The notes beneath the pieces were generated by a model. It ran no database searches. It was not told where the DNA came from and saw only the letters and a program-made list of their open reading frames with translations. A program made the translations under genes and the position numbers. From Micromonospora antibiotica (GTDB taxonomy: Bacteria > Actinomycetota > Actinomycetes > Mycobacteriales > Micromonosporaceae), in the NCBI RefSeq assembly GCF_017599305.1, contig NZ_JAGFWR010000005.1:1-64000 (forward strand): a DNA stretch of 64,000 nt. Direction: 5' to 3'. Of the stretch, positions 16,641 to 25,086 are shown piece after piece. The stretch's first letter is position 1, and each line of letters begins with the position of its first letter.

Positions 16641-17800
16641 ACAGCACCGAGGATCTGCACGCCCGGGTGGCACTGACCTGGCTGACCGAGCCGGGCACCC
16701 GGTTGGTGCACCGGCTGGTGGGCCGGCTCGGTCCGGTCGCCACGCTGGACCTCCTGCTCGACGGTGGGGCACCCGACGAGACGTTGCGGGTGGCGGTGGC
16801 GGCCCGGTTGCACGCGGGTGACCCCCGGGCGGTGGCCGCCGAGGCGGTGGCGCTCACCGACCGGCTCGGTGCGCGGATCATCTCCCCGCACGACGACGAG
16901 TGGCCCACCCAACTGGGCGATCTGGAAGGGCTGGTGCTGCCCGGGGCGAGCCGGAAGGTCGACCGGGAGACCGCCCCACCGCTCTGCATCTGGGTACGCG
17001 GCGGGTGGCCGTTGGCCCAGGTGCTGGACCGCTCGGTGGCGGTGGTCGGCGCACGGGCCGCCACCGGGTACGGCGTACACGTCGCCACGGAACTCGGGTA
17101 CGGCCTGGCCGACCGGGAGTGGACGGTGGTCTCCGGTGGCGCGTTCGGCATCGACGCCGCCGCCCACCGGGGCGCGTTGAACGCCGGTGGGGTGACGGTG
17201 GCGGTGCTGGCGTGCGGGGTGGACCGCCCCTATCCGATGGGCAACTCCGCGCTGTTCGACCGGATCGCCGAGACCGGGTTGCTGATCAGCGAGTGGCTGC
17301 CCGGTGCGGAGCCGCTGCGTCCCCGATTCCTGATCCGTAACCGGGTGATCGCCGCCGGCACCCGGGGCAGTGTGCTGGTGGAGGCGGCGGCCCGCAGCGG
17401 CGCGGCCCAGACCATGCACCGCGCGATCGCCCTGCGACGACCGGCGATGGTGGTGCCCGGCCCGGTCACCTCGGCGCTGTCGGTGGGCGCGCACGAACTG
17501 CTCCGTGAGTACGAACGCACCCGACTCGTGACCGGGCTGGCGCACGTGCTGGAGGAGGTGGGCCGGATCGGGGCGGACCTGGCACCACCCGCCCGAGGTG
17601 CGGACCGTCCCACGGACGTCCTCGACGACGAGGCCGCCATGCTGCGCGAGTCGATGCCCCGACGCGGCACGATCGGCGCGGACGCGCTCGCCGCCCGGGC
17701 CGGCGTGCCGATCCGCACGGCGTTGCGCAAGCTCGCCCTGCTGACGGAGCTGGGCCTGGTGAGCCGGCACGACGACGGCTACGCCCTGGTCCGACGGTGA
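16637..17800 (+). CDS. dprA: DNA-processing protein A
   Basis: Encodes 387 residues from GTG 16637, with GGGGGAGGAA upstream and a four-base overlap with comM. The Rossmann-like DNA-binding core shows VAVVGARAATGYG, VVSGGAFGIDAAAHRGAL, GGVTVAVLACGVDRPYP and PRFLIRNRVIAAGTRGSVLVEA. A C-terminal winged-helix-like segment (LAARAGVPIRTALRKLALLTELGLV) follows. DprA loads RecA on incoming single-stranded DNA. No other transformation genes are visible here. Confidence 0.95.
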   Translation: MNSTEDLHARVALTWLTEPGTRLVHRLVGRLGPVATLDLLLDGGAPDETLRVAVAARLHAGDPRAVAAEAVALTDRLGARIISPHDDEWPTQLGDLEGLVLPGASRKVDRETAPPLCIWVRGGWPLAQVLDRSVAVVGARAATGYGVHVATELGYGLADREWTVVSGGAFGIDAAAHRGALNAGGVTVAVLACGVDRPYPMGNSALFDRIAETGLLISEWLPGAEPLRPRFLIRNRVIAAGTRGSVLVEAAARSGAAQTMHRAIALRRPAMVVPGPVTSALSVGAHELLREYERTRLVTGLAHVLEEVGRIGADLAPPARGADRPTDVLDDEAAMLRESMPRRGTIGADALAARAGVPIRTALRKLALLTELGLVSRHDDGYALVRR

Positions 17801-17926
17801 GCGGTCGAGACATACGGATCTCTGGCGACGACGTCCTGACCGACAGGGGTCTCCCCACGAGCGGGCCGGTCCACCCGGGACGACGCCGGCCGTCGATCGC
17901 GCTGGCCCGAGGTCGGTACGAATGCG

Positions 17927-19270
17927 ATGATCGCTGCCGTGTCGATTCCCCGTCGTTCCGTGCTCGGTCTCGGGTTCGCCGCCGCCCTCGGGTTGGTCGG
18001 CTGTGCCAAGAACCCGCCCACCGCGCTGGCCGGCTCCTGGGCCACCGCCGCGCCGGTCGACGGTGCGCAGGGCGGCCAGGGTGCTGCGGCGGCCCGCCAG
18101 CCCCGGGCGGCCGCCCGGGGCACCACCCCGGTCCCGGCCAGCAAGCCGCGCACCCTCACCGTGGCGCTCCAGCGCTACCTCCAGCCGACCACCGAGAACC
18201 CGAAGCACCCGACGTACGCCGGGGCGGTGGTGCTGGCGGTGACCGACGGTGAGCCGACCGACCACCTGGCGGTCGGTGAGGCGCTGCGCTACGACGCCGG
18301 CCCGGTGCTGCTGCCGGCGGCGAAGCGGGTCGCCATGCGTCCCGACTCGATCTTCGACCTGGCCTCGCTCACCAAGGTCTACACCGCGATCCTCACCCTG
18401 CAACAGGTCGACAGCGGCCGGATCGACCTGGACGCGCCGGTGGTGCGCTACCTGCCCGAGTTCACCGGCGCCGGCAAGTCCACCGTCACCGTGGCGATGC
18501 TGCTGGCCCACACCAGCGGTCTGCCAGTCGGGGCCAAGGTGACCGGTTACGCGACGATGGCCGAGCGGTGGCGCGCGGTGCTGACCACGCCGCTGGTCAG
18601 CGGCGCCACCCCGGGCACCGTGTTCCGCTATTCCAGCGTCGGCCTGATGGTGGCCGGGAAGATCGTCGAGAAGGTCACCGGGCTCAGCCTCGACCGGGCC
18701 CTGAAGGCCCACCTGACCACGCCGTTGGGGCTGCGCTACACCGGGTTCAACCCCAACACCTGGCTCGGCACGACCGACCGGGCCAACCGGCTGGTCGCCA
18801 CCGACGCCCGTTCCTCCCGGGGGCTGCTACGGGGGGTGGTGCACGACGATGTCGCCAACCACCTCGGCGGCATCGCCGGCCACGCCGGCATCTTCGCCCC
18901 CGCCGAGGAGGTGGCGGTCATCGGGCAGTTGCTGCTCGACGGCGGCAGCTACGGCGGGAAGCGGATCCTCGCCGAGAGCACCGTCGCCCGGATGCTGCGC
19001 AACGCCAACACCGGGCTACCCGCCGTCGACCCGGACCGACCGGGCCGCACCTCCGACCACGGCCTGGGCGTGGTGCTCAACCAGCCCTGGTTCATGGGCA
19101 AGCTCGCCCGGCCCACCACCTTCGGGCACACCGGGTTCACCGGCACCTCGTTCCTGGTCCAACCCGACCGACGCCGGGTGCTGGTGCTGCTCACCAACCG
19201 CGCCCACCCCAACTGGAGCTGGGCCGACCCGGATCCGGCCCGGGTCGCCGTGGCCAACACGTTCGCCTGA
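17927..19270 (+). CDS. Serine hydrolase / class C beta-lactamase-like lipoprotein
   Basis: Encodes 447 residues from ATG 17927; GTG 17939 is an alternative that places the signal peptide at the very N-terminus. The start region PRRSVLGLGFAAALGLVGC combines a twin-Arg pair, a hydrophobic core and a lipobox ending at Cys, so export and lipid anchoring are likely. The catalytic S-x-x-K is in FDLASLTKVYTA, the Y-x-N equivalent is YSSVGLMVAG, and the third motif is HTGFTGTS. These fit the serine beta-lactamase/DD-peptidase superfamily, which includes esterases and peptidases. Resistance cannot be claimed. It sits between dprA and xerC. Confidence 0.87.
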   Translation: MIAAVSIPRRSVLGLGFAAALGLVGCAKNPPTALAGSWATAAPVDGAQGGQGAAAARQPRAAARGTTPVPASKPRTLTVALQRYLQPTTENPKHPTYAGAVVLAVTDGEPTDHLAVGEALRYDAGPVLLPAAKRVAMRPDSIFDLASLTKVYTAILTLQQVDSGRIDLDAPVVRYLPEFTGAGKSTVTVAMLLAHTSGLPVGAKVTGYATMAERWRAVLTTPLVSGATPGTVFRYSSVGLMVAGKIVEKVTGLSLDRALKAHLTTPLGLRYTGFNPNTWLGTTDRANRLVATDARSSRGLLRGVVHDDVANHLGGIAGHAGIFAPAEEVAVIGQLLLDGGSYGGKRILAESTVARMLRNANTGLPAVDPDRPGRTSDHGLGVVLNQPWFMGKLARPTTFGHTGFTGTSFLVQPDRRRVLVLLTNRAHPNWSWADPDPARVAVANTFA

Positions 19271-19394
19271 CCCGTCGCCCTACCCGCCTGCGTCCGTAAG
19301 CTGGGCGGGTGGCCCCGGACGACCGCTCGCTCCCCCGTCGGTCACCGCCGCCCTGCGGGTGCCGTCACCGGTCGACCTTGACGGAGGCGGGTCG

Positions 19395-20384
19395 ATGAGT
19401 CGACGCGGTGCGGGCACCCGGGTCACCCACCAGGCACTGCCGCCGGCGATGCGGGACGCGGTGGACGAGTTCGCCGCCCACCTCGCCCAGGTGCGCAACC
19501 GGTCCGCGCACACCGTCCGGGCGTACGTGGCCGACCTGGTCTCGCTGCTCGACCATGCCGTCCGGATGGGCTGTGCCGAGCCAGCCGACCTCGACCTGAG
19601 CGTGTTGCGAAGCTGGCTGGCGAAGCAGCGGACGACAGGCGCGGCGCGCAGCTCGTCGGCCCGGCGGGCCGCTGCGGTGCGTACCTTCAGCGCGTGGGCG
19701 CACCGGTCCGGCCTGCTGGCCACGGACGTGGCCGCGCCGCTGGCCACTCCGAAGGCCCGTCGGGAGCTGCCTGTCGTGCTCCGCGCCGACCAGGCCGCCA
19801 CCCTCGTCGAAGCCCCGGGCGACGGCGGGCCTGCCGCACCGGGCGGTGCCGGTGCGCCGGGGGCGGCCACGGCGGACGATCCGGTGCTGTTGCGTGACCG
19901 GGCGTTGCTCGAGCTGCTCTACGCGACCGGGGCGCGGATCAGCGAGGTGTGCGGGTTGGACAGCACGGACGTCGACCACCCCCGTCGGGTGGTCCGGGTC
20001 CTCGGCAAGGGTAACCGGGAGCGCACGGTCCCGTACGGGCTGCCGGCGCAGCGGGCCGTCGACAGGTGGCTGGCGGTCGGCCGGCCCGCACTGGCCGGAC
20101 CGGAATCCGACCGGGCACTGTTCCTCGGTGCCCGGGGCGGCCGGCTGCACCCGACGATGGCCCGACGGATCGTCGCCGGTTACGCCCGGGCCGCCGGGCT
20201 GCCTCCGACCAGCCCGCACGGGCTGCGCCACTCGGCGGCAACCCATCTGCTCGACGGCGGCGCGGACCTGCGGGCGGTGCAGGAGCTGCTGGGGCACTCG
20301 TCCCTGGCGAGCACCCAGATCTACACCCACGTGTCGATGGAGCGGTTGCGTGCCGCCTACCGCCAGGCCCACCCCCGGGCCTGA
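19395..20384 (+). CDS. xerC: Tyrosine recombinase XerC
   Basis: Encodes 329 residues from ATG 19395, with GGAGG eight bases upstream; the longer open frame is an out-of-frame shadow of the preceding gene. The core-binding domain spans about residues 20-115. Catalytic residues are visible: R181 (ATGARISEVCGL), K205 (VLGKGNRERT), H275 and R278 (HGLRHSAATHLL), H301 (LGHSSLAST) and Y310 (IYTHV). With XerD it resolves chromosome dimers at dif. A Gly/Ala/Pro insertion at about 140-160 separates the two domains. The neighbourhood supports XerC over a phage integrase. Confidence 0.93.
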   Translation: MSRRGAGTRVTHQALPPAMRDAVDEFAAHLAQVRNRSAHTVRAYVADLVSLLDHAVRMGCAEPADLDLSVLRSWLAKQRTTGAARSSSARRAAAVRTFSAWAHRSGLLATDVAAPLATPKARRELPVVLRADQAATLVEAPGDGGPAAPGGAGAPGAATADDPVLLRDRALLELLYATGARISEVCGLDSTDVDHPRRVVRVLGKGNRERTVPYGLPAQRAVDRWLAVGRPALAGPESDRALFLGARGGRLHPTMARRIVAGYARAAGLPPTSPHGLRHSAATHLLDGGADLRAVQELLGHSSLASTQIYTHVSMERLRAAYRQAHPRA

Positions 20385-20469
20385 CCTGCCAGCCGACCAG
20401 CTCCGGCCCGGCCAGTCCCGCCAGCCCCGGCGCGTCAGATAGGCGTAGACCGCCGCCGGGTAACCGGCC

Positions 20470-20542
20470 GGCCCGCAGGACAGACCGCCGCAGCGAGGGG
20501 GCGTCGGACCACAGTGGCCGGCGACGATCGGTCCTGCGGGCC
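20470..20542. repeat. Spaced 12-bp inverted repeat
   Basis: GGCCCGCAGGAC (20470-20481) and GTCCTGCGGGCC (20531-20542) are exact complements 49 bp apart, between xerC and the aminotransferase start at 20568. The long spacer makes a terminator less convincing. It could be an operator or chance in GC-rich DNA. Confidence 0.55.
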
Positions 20543-20567
20543 CCGGCGTGCGGGCTACGATCACCGG

Positions 20568-21749
20568 ATGAGCGTCCCGCCGCCGCCCGAGTCGATTCCC
20601 GGGGCCCGACTGCTCTTCACCCTCGACCCCTCGGTCAGTTATCTCAACCACGGGGCGTTCGGCGCGGTGCCCGTCGGGGTGCAGCGCACCCAGCAGCGGT
20701 TGCGCGACGAGATGGAAGCCAACCCGCAGCGCTTCTTCGGCCAGTCACTGACCGACCGGCTCGCCCACACCCGGCGGCACCTGGCCGCTTTCCTCGGTGC
20801 CGATCCGGAGGGCACCGCCCTGGTCGGCAACACCACCACGGGGGTGGCCGTCGCCCTCCAGTCACTCGGTCTGCGCCACGACGACGAGGTACTCAGCACC
20901 GACCACGGGTACGGCGCGGTGCACCTCTCCGTTGCCCGGGAATGCCGCCGGACGGGTGCGACCGCCCGTAGCCTGCACCTGCCCCTGTCGGCCAGCGACG
21001 CGCAGCTCGTGGAGATCGTGCGGGCCGGGCTGCGCCCGGGACGGACCCGGTTGCTGCTGGTCGACCAGCTCACCTCGGCCACCGCCCGGTTGCTGCCGGT
21101 CGCCGCGCTGGTGGCCGTGGCCCGGGAACACGGCGTCGCCGTGCTGGTGGACGCCGCGCACGTGCCCGGGATGCTGCCCGTCCAGGTCGACGCGATCGGG
21201 GCCGACTTCTGGGTGGGCAACCTGCACAAGTGGGGGTTCGCGCCCCGTGGCACGGCAGTCCTGGTGGTCGCCCCACGGTGGCGGGACCGGATCGAGCCGC
21301 TGGTGGTGTCCTGGCAGCAGGCGAGCGGCTTCCCGGGCAACGTCGAGTGGCAGGCCACACTTGACTACACGGGTTGGCTGAGCGCCCCGGCCGGGCTCTA
21401 CACCTTGCGTACCCTCGGGCTGGAGCGGGTCCGCACGCACAACGCGGCACTGGCGGCGTACGGGCAGCGGGTGGTCGCCGACGCGCTCGGGGTGCCGCCG
21501 ACCGACCTGCCCGACCCGGGCGGGCCGGGGGTGGCGATGCGGATCGTGCCGTTGCCACCGGGCGTCGCCGGCACGTTGGAGGCCGCCGGTGCGTTGCGGG
21601 CCCGGATCGCCGACCGGCTCGCCGCCGAGGTGTCGGTGATGGCCTGGAACGGGCGGGGGTGGCTCCGGCTCTGCGGTCAGGTCTACAACACCACCGACGA
21701 GTACGAGCGGTTGGCCTCCCGGCTGCCGGCGTTGCTGGCCCAGGGGTGA
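20568..21749 (+). CDS. Class V aminotransferase / isopenicillin-N epimerase-like PLP enzyme
   Basis: Encodes 393 residues from ATG 20568. The N-terminus (YLNHGAFGAVP) and the PLP-contacting segment GNTTTGVAVALQSLGL are typical of fold-type I class V enzymes. The likely Schiff-base lysine is in VGNLHKWGFAPRG, after LVDAAHVPGMLPVQVDAIGAD. The closest named group by motif is the isopenicillin-N-epimerase-like/cysteine-desulfurase-like branch; no beta-lactam genes are nearby, so the substrate is open. Most of its length is overlapped on the other strand by the open frame of the M23 gene. Confidence 0.88.
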   Translation: MSVPPPPESIPGARLLFTLDPSVSYLNHGAFGAVPVGVQRTQQRLRDEMEANPQRFFGQSLTDRLAHTRRHLAAFLGADPEGTALVGNTTTGVAVALQSLGLRHDDEVLSTDHGYGAVHLSVARECRRTGATARSLHLPLSASDAQLVEIVRAGLRPGRTRLLLVDQLTSATARLLPVAALVAVAREHGVAVLVDAAHVPGMLPVQVDAIGADFWVGNLHKWGFAPRGTAVLVVAPRWRDRIEPLVVSWQQASGFPGNVEWQATLDYTGWLSAPAGLYTLRTLGLERVRTHNAALAAYGQRVVADALGVPPTDLPDPGGPGVAMRIVPLPPGVAGTLEAAGALRARIADRLAAEVSVMAWNGRGWLRLCGQVYNTTDEYERLASRLPALLAQG

Positions 21750-22547
21750 CAGGGCTCCTGCCGGGCGCTGACCGCACCGGCAGGGTGGCCGTTCGTCCCG
21801 CCGGGCGATCCCGTCCGGCCCCTGGTCCCACCGCTGACCGGTGTCGCGAGCGCCAATCCGGACCAGCAGGGGGCCGCCGCGCCGGACCAGCAGATGGTCA
21901 GCGCCGGGGGCGGCATCCCGGGTGAACCGGTCGGCGGAGTCGCCGGGCCCGTCGACCCGGAGGAGACCCACCTCGGCGGGTGCCGCCACCGGGAGCAGCC
22001 GGACCGGGCCGAGCCCCAGCAGGGCCAGCGGGTCGAGGTATTCCTGGCCCCGCCGGACCCCCCAGTGCAGGCACCCGCCGGTCGGGGTGGACACCCCCGC
22101 CACGGGGCAGCCCGGATGCCCGCCCAGCAGCACACCCAGTGGTGCGCCGCCCGCCACGACGTCGCCGGGGAGCACCTCGGGTCGGACCGGTTCGTAGGTG
22201 GTCCGCAGCCCTCCGGAGTGGCCGACGGTGACCACCGGGCGGCCGGCGACCATGCCGGCGAACAGCACGGTGCCGGCTGCGGCGGCCCGGACGGCGGCCC
22301 CGGGTACGGCGGCGAGGTCCACGCCCCGGTGACCCGCCAGCCAGGGCAGCGGAGGCGGGTCGAACCGGCGCACCGGCCGGGGTGGCCCGTCGAGTGGCCA
22401 CCGGAACACCGGGTCCGGCCCGGCCCGGACCGGGGCGGACGGGAGTGGGGTGGACGGGGGTGGGGTGGACCGCCCGGGAACCCAGTGGGGGCCGAACATG
22501 AGCACGGCGGCCCCGAGGGCCGCCACCTGCCGCAGTGCTGTGCGCAT
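20862..22547 (-). CDS. M23 family metallopeptidase (C-terminal limit doubtful)
   Basis: From ATG 22547 the protein begins with a signal-like hydrophobic stretch (VAALGAAVLMFG), then a Pro-rich linker, then an LytM/M23 domain: HRGVDLAAV supplies H-x3-D, AGTVLFAGMVAGRPVVTVGH is the core, and GGCLHWGVRRG is the last motif. The usual H-x-H reads C-L-H, so the first His is replaced. The domain ends around residue 200. The frame has no stop there and continues to 20862, giving 561 residues, the last 296 or so antisense to the aminotransferase. A lost stop, a frameshift near 21,900, or a real long tail are all possible. The region 21,750-22,547 is well supported. Confidence 0.68.
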   Translation of the reverse strand: MRTALRQVAALGAAVLMFGPHWVPGRSTPPPSTPLPSAPVRAGPDPVFRWPLDGPPRPVRRFDPPPLPWLAGHRGVDLAAVPGAAVRAAAAGTVLFAGMVAGRPVVTVGHSGGLRTTYEPVRPEVLPGDVVAGGAPLGVLLGGHPGCPVAGVSTPTGGCLHWGVRRGQEYLDPLALLGLGPVRLLPVAAPAEVGLLRVDGPGDSADRFTRDAAPGADHLLVRRGGPLLVRIGARDTGQRWDQGPDGIARRDERPPCRCGQRPAGALSPLGQQRRQPGGQPLVLVGGVVDLTAEPEPPPPVPGHHRHLGGEPVGDPGPQRTGGLQRAGDARWQRHDPHRHPRPARVGQVGRRHPERVGDHPLPVRRQCRVVRADPLQPEGTQGVEPGRGAQPTRVVKCGLPLDVAREAARLLPGHHQRLDPVPPPWGDHQDCRATGREPPLVQVAHPEVGPDRVDLDGQHPGHVRGVHQHGDAVFPGHGHQRGDRQQPGGGRGELVDQQQPGPSRAQPGPHDLHELRVAGRQGQVQATGGRTRPAAFPGNGEVHRAVPVVGAEYLVVVAQTE

Positions 22548-22598
22548 CACCGCAGCATGTCGGGGCCGGCGGACCGACGCCACGGACCGGCTGTCCGC

Positions 22599-22626
22599 TG
22601 TGGATGACGGGACCGGCTGTGGAAAA
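22599..22626 (-). promoter_or_regulatory. Second pair of DnaA-box-like sites
   Basis: On the minus strand TTTTCCACA (22618-22626) and TCATCCACA (22599-22607) lie in the same orientation, 19 bp between starts, each one base from TTATCCACA. They sit between the divergent M23 (start 22547) and sulfite-oxidase-like (start 22773) genes. The pitch equals that of the pair at 14498. Confidence 0.4.
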
Positions 22627-22772
22627 CGCCCACCCGGCCTGTCGATCTGCTATGCCGGCGTGCCGGCGGCGGCCGGGAGAGCGCAGGGGGACGGCCGTGG
22701 TCCGGCGGTGTCGGCCCCGCAGCGGGGCTAGGCTGGCGGCATCGCAGGCGGGCGCAGACCGGGAGGCCACCG

Positions 22773-23879
22773 ATGACCACCATCGACGAGGTGAGCCGAC
22801 CGTCGCGGGTCGCCGGGCCGGACGAGGCGATCAGCGCGGAGGAGCTGCAACTGGCCGCCCGCAACCACGGCATCCCGCTCGAAGCGTTGCGTTACGACGT
22901 CACCCCGGCCGGCCTGCACTACCTGCTCATCCACTACGACATCCCCGACCTCGACGCGGTGACCCACACGCTGACCGTGGACGGCGCGGTACGTCAGCCG
23001 CTCCGGCTCGGGCTGACCGAGCTGCGCGAACGCCCCCGGGTGACCCGCCGGGTCACGCTGGAGTGCGCCGGGAACGGGCGGGCGCTGCTGCACCCCCGCC
23101 CGGTCAGCCAGCCGTGGTTGGTGGAGGCGGTGGGCAACGCCGAGTGGACTGGCACCCCGTTGGCGCCGTTGCTGCGTGAGGCCGGGATCGCGCCCGACGC
23201 GGTGGACGTGGTGTTCACCGGCGCCGACCACGGTGTGGAACGCGGGGTGGAGCAGGACTACCAGCGGGCCCTGCCGGTCGCCGACGCGCTGCGCGACGAG
23301 GTGCTGCTGGCGTACGAGATGAACGGCGCTCCGCTGCTGCCCCAGCACGGCGCACCGCTGCGGCTGATCGTCCCCGGCTGGTACGGCATGGCGCACGTCA
23401 AGTGGCTCCGGTCGATCAACGTGCTGACCGGGGAGTTCGACGGCTACCAGAACGCGGTGGCCTACCGGCTGCGGCGCGACGCCGACGATCCGGGTGTGCC
23501 GGTGACCCGGATCGAGCCCCGGGCGCTGGTCCGGCCGCCGGGCTTCCCCGACTTCATGTCCCGCAGCAGGGTGCTGCGTCCGGGAACGTGCACGGTGGAC
23601 GGACGCGCCTGGTCGGGGCACGGCCCGGTGGTCGGGGTGGAGGTGACCACGGACGGCGGGGTGACCTGGACGCCGGCCGTCCTGGACCCGCCCGGCGGTG
23701 GCGAGTGGTCCTGGCGGCGCTGGCGGTACGAGTGGACGCCGCAGCCCGGCCGGTACGCGCTGGCCGCGCGGGCGACCGACGGGTCGGGGCGTACCCAGCC
23801 GGTGGAGCAGCCGTGGAACCGGGGTGGTTTCGCCAACAACCTGGTCCAGCGGGTCGACGTGCTCGTCGTCGAGAAGTGA
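22773..23879 (+). CDS. Sulfite-oxidase-like molybdopterin oxidoreductase
   Basis: Encodes 368 residues from ATG 22773, with GGGAGG seven bases upstream. It lacks the haem domain of animal sulfite oxidase and has only the molybdopterin domain and the C-terminal immunoglobulin-like dimerisation domain. The molybdenum-ligating Cys is in RRVTLECAGNGR. Other markers are GNAEWTGTPLAPLLREAG, LAYEMNGAPLLPQHGAPLRL, PGWYGMAHVKWL and, at the C-terminus, VEQPWNRGGFANNLVQRV. No signal peptide or twin-arginine motif is visible, so it is probably cytoplasmic. The electron acceptor is unknown. Confidence 0.92.
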   Translation: MTTIDEVSRPSRVAGPDEAISAEELQLAARNHGIPLEALRYDVTPAGLHYLLIHYDIPDLDAVTHTLTVDGAVRQPLRLGLTELRERPRVTRRVTLECAGNGRALLHPRPVSQPWLVEAVGNAEWTGTPLAPLLREAGIAPDAVDVVFTGADHGVERGVEQDYQRALPVADALRDEVLLAYEMNGAPLLPQHGAPLRLIVPGWYGMAHVKWLRSINVLTGEFDGYQNAVAYRLRRDADDPGVPVTRIEPRALVRPPGFPDFMSRSRVLRPGTCTVDGRAWSGHGPVVGVEVTTDGGVTWTPAVLDPPGGGEWSWRRWRYEWTPQPGRYALAARATDGSGRTQPVEQPWNRGGFANNLVQRVDVLVVEK

Positions 23880-23953
23880 GGTCGGCGGCGGGGTGAACAA
23901 CCCTGGCCCGGCGGGGGCCCGGTGTCGCGGGTGGGGGGCCGACGCGGGGTGGG

Positions 23954-24277
23954 TCAGCTACCGAAACCCGAGTCGGCGGGCAGCGAGATGTCGGGCTTCT
24001 CCAGCTCCTCGACGTTGACGTCCTTGAACGTCATCACCCGGACGTTCTTGACGAAGCGGGCCGGACGGTACATGTCCCAGACCCAGGCGTCGTGCATCTC
24101 GACCTCGAAGTAGACCTCGCCGTCGGAGTTGCGCACGTGCAGGTCCACCTGGTTGGCCAGGTAGAAGCGGCGTTCCGTCTCCACCACGTAGGAGAACTGA
24201 CGGACAATGTCGCGGTACTCCCGGTAGAGCTGCAGCTCCATCTCGGTCTCGTACTTTTCGAGATCTTCCGCGCTCAT
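23954..24277 (-). CDS. DUF2469 family protein
   Basis: Encodes 107 residues, beginning MSAEDLEKYETEMELQLYRE and containing VVETERRFYLANQVDLH and DAWVWDMYRPARFV, the hallmark of the actinobacterial DUF2469 family. It is acidic and soluble, with no known function. Its ATG overlaps the rnhB stop by four bases, and the rnhB-DUF2469 pairing is conserved across actinobacteria, so it is the last gene of that operon. Confidence 0.93.
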   Translation of the reverse strand: MSAEDLEKYETEMELQLYREYRDIVRQFSYVVETERRFYLANQVDLHVRNSDGEVYFEVEMHDAWVWDMYRPARFVKNVRVMTFKDVNVEELEKPDISLPADSGFGS

Positions 24278-25086
24278 CGCACTCCGCCTTCCATGACCAC
24301 ATCTTCCCCCACCGGTGCCGGAGGCCGAGGCTGCTCGCCCAACGCCACGCCGACGGTACCCCCTGCCGTGCCCGAGCGCTCCATCGGCTCGGGAGCGGCT
24401 GCGCCGAGCGGCCGACGGGCCCGGGGCGGGGCACTCTCCCGGCCCGACACGGCGGCCACATTGACGTACGAGAACCGGTGCTCCACGCAGGGCCCACGCT
24501 CGCGCAGCGCCTCGGTGTGCTCGGCCGTGATGTACCCCTTGTGCTCGGCGAAGCCGTAACCCGGGTGGCGTCCGTCCAGCTCCACCATGATCCGGTCCCG
24601 GGTGACCTTGGCCAGTACGCTCGCCGCCGCCACGCAGGCCGCCACCCGGTCACCCTTCCAGACCGCCAGCCCCGGCACGTCCAGCCCGTCCACCCCGAAG
24701 CCGTCGGTGAGCACGTACTCCGGTCGGGTGGTCAGTGAGGCCAGGGCCCGGCGCATCGCGGCGAGGTTGCACACGTGCAGCCCCCGGGCGTCGACCTCCT
24801 CGGCCGGGATGACCACCACCGCGTACGCCAGGGCACGGGCGACGACCTCGGCGTAGACCCGCTCCCGGCTGGCCGGGGTGAGCAGTTTGGAGTCGGCCAG
24901 CCCTTCGATCTCGCCGCGTCGTCCCTCGGGGAGCACCGCGGCGGCGGCCACCAGCGGGCCGGCGCAGGCGCCCCGGCCGGCCTCGTCCGCGCCCGCGACG
25001 TGCCGGAAGCCGCGCCGTTGCAGGGCCCGTTCCAGCGCGTAGAGCCCTCCGTCGCGGCGCACCACCGTGCGCGGCGGGGTCAGCAT
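24274..25086 (-). CDS. rnhB: Ribonuclease HII
   Basis: Encodes 270 residues from ATG 25086, with GGAGG four bases upstream. It cuts RNA in RNA-DNA hybrids and at single ribonucleotides. The acidic site is visible: D-E in HVAGADEAGRGACAGPLVAA, then LADSKLLTPASRERVY and the later D in VLTDGFGVDGL. The core ends near EHRFSYVNV; a 55-residue disordered C-terminal tail rich in Arg/Pro/Ala follows, longer than in most homologues. The gene overlaps the NUDIX stop by seven bases upstream and DUF2469 by four downstream. Confidence 0.95.
   Translation of the reverse strand: MLTPPRTVVRRDGGLYALERALQRRGFRHVAGADEAGRGACAGPLVAAAAVLPEGRRGEIEGLADSKLLTPASRERVYAEVVARALAYAVVVIPAEEVDARGLHVCNLAAMRRALASLTTRPEYVLTDGFGVDGLDVPGLAVWKGDRVAACVAAASVLAKVTRDRIMVELDGRHPGYGFAEHKGYITAEHTEALRERGPCVEHRFSYVNVAAVSGRESAPPRARRPLGAAAPEPMERSGTAGGTVGVALGEQPRPPAPVGEDVVMEGGVR

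Noticed and set aside
16229..18712. Long minus-strand frame opposite comM, dprA and the hydrolase
   Set aside because: Composition artefact; all three plus-strand genes have catalytic motifs.
17927..19270. Calling the serine hydrolase an antibiotic-resistance beta-lactamase
   Set aside because: Motifs prove the superfamily only; many members are esterases or peptidases.
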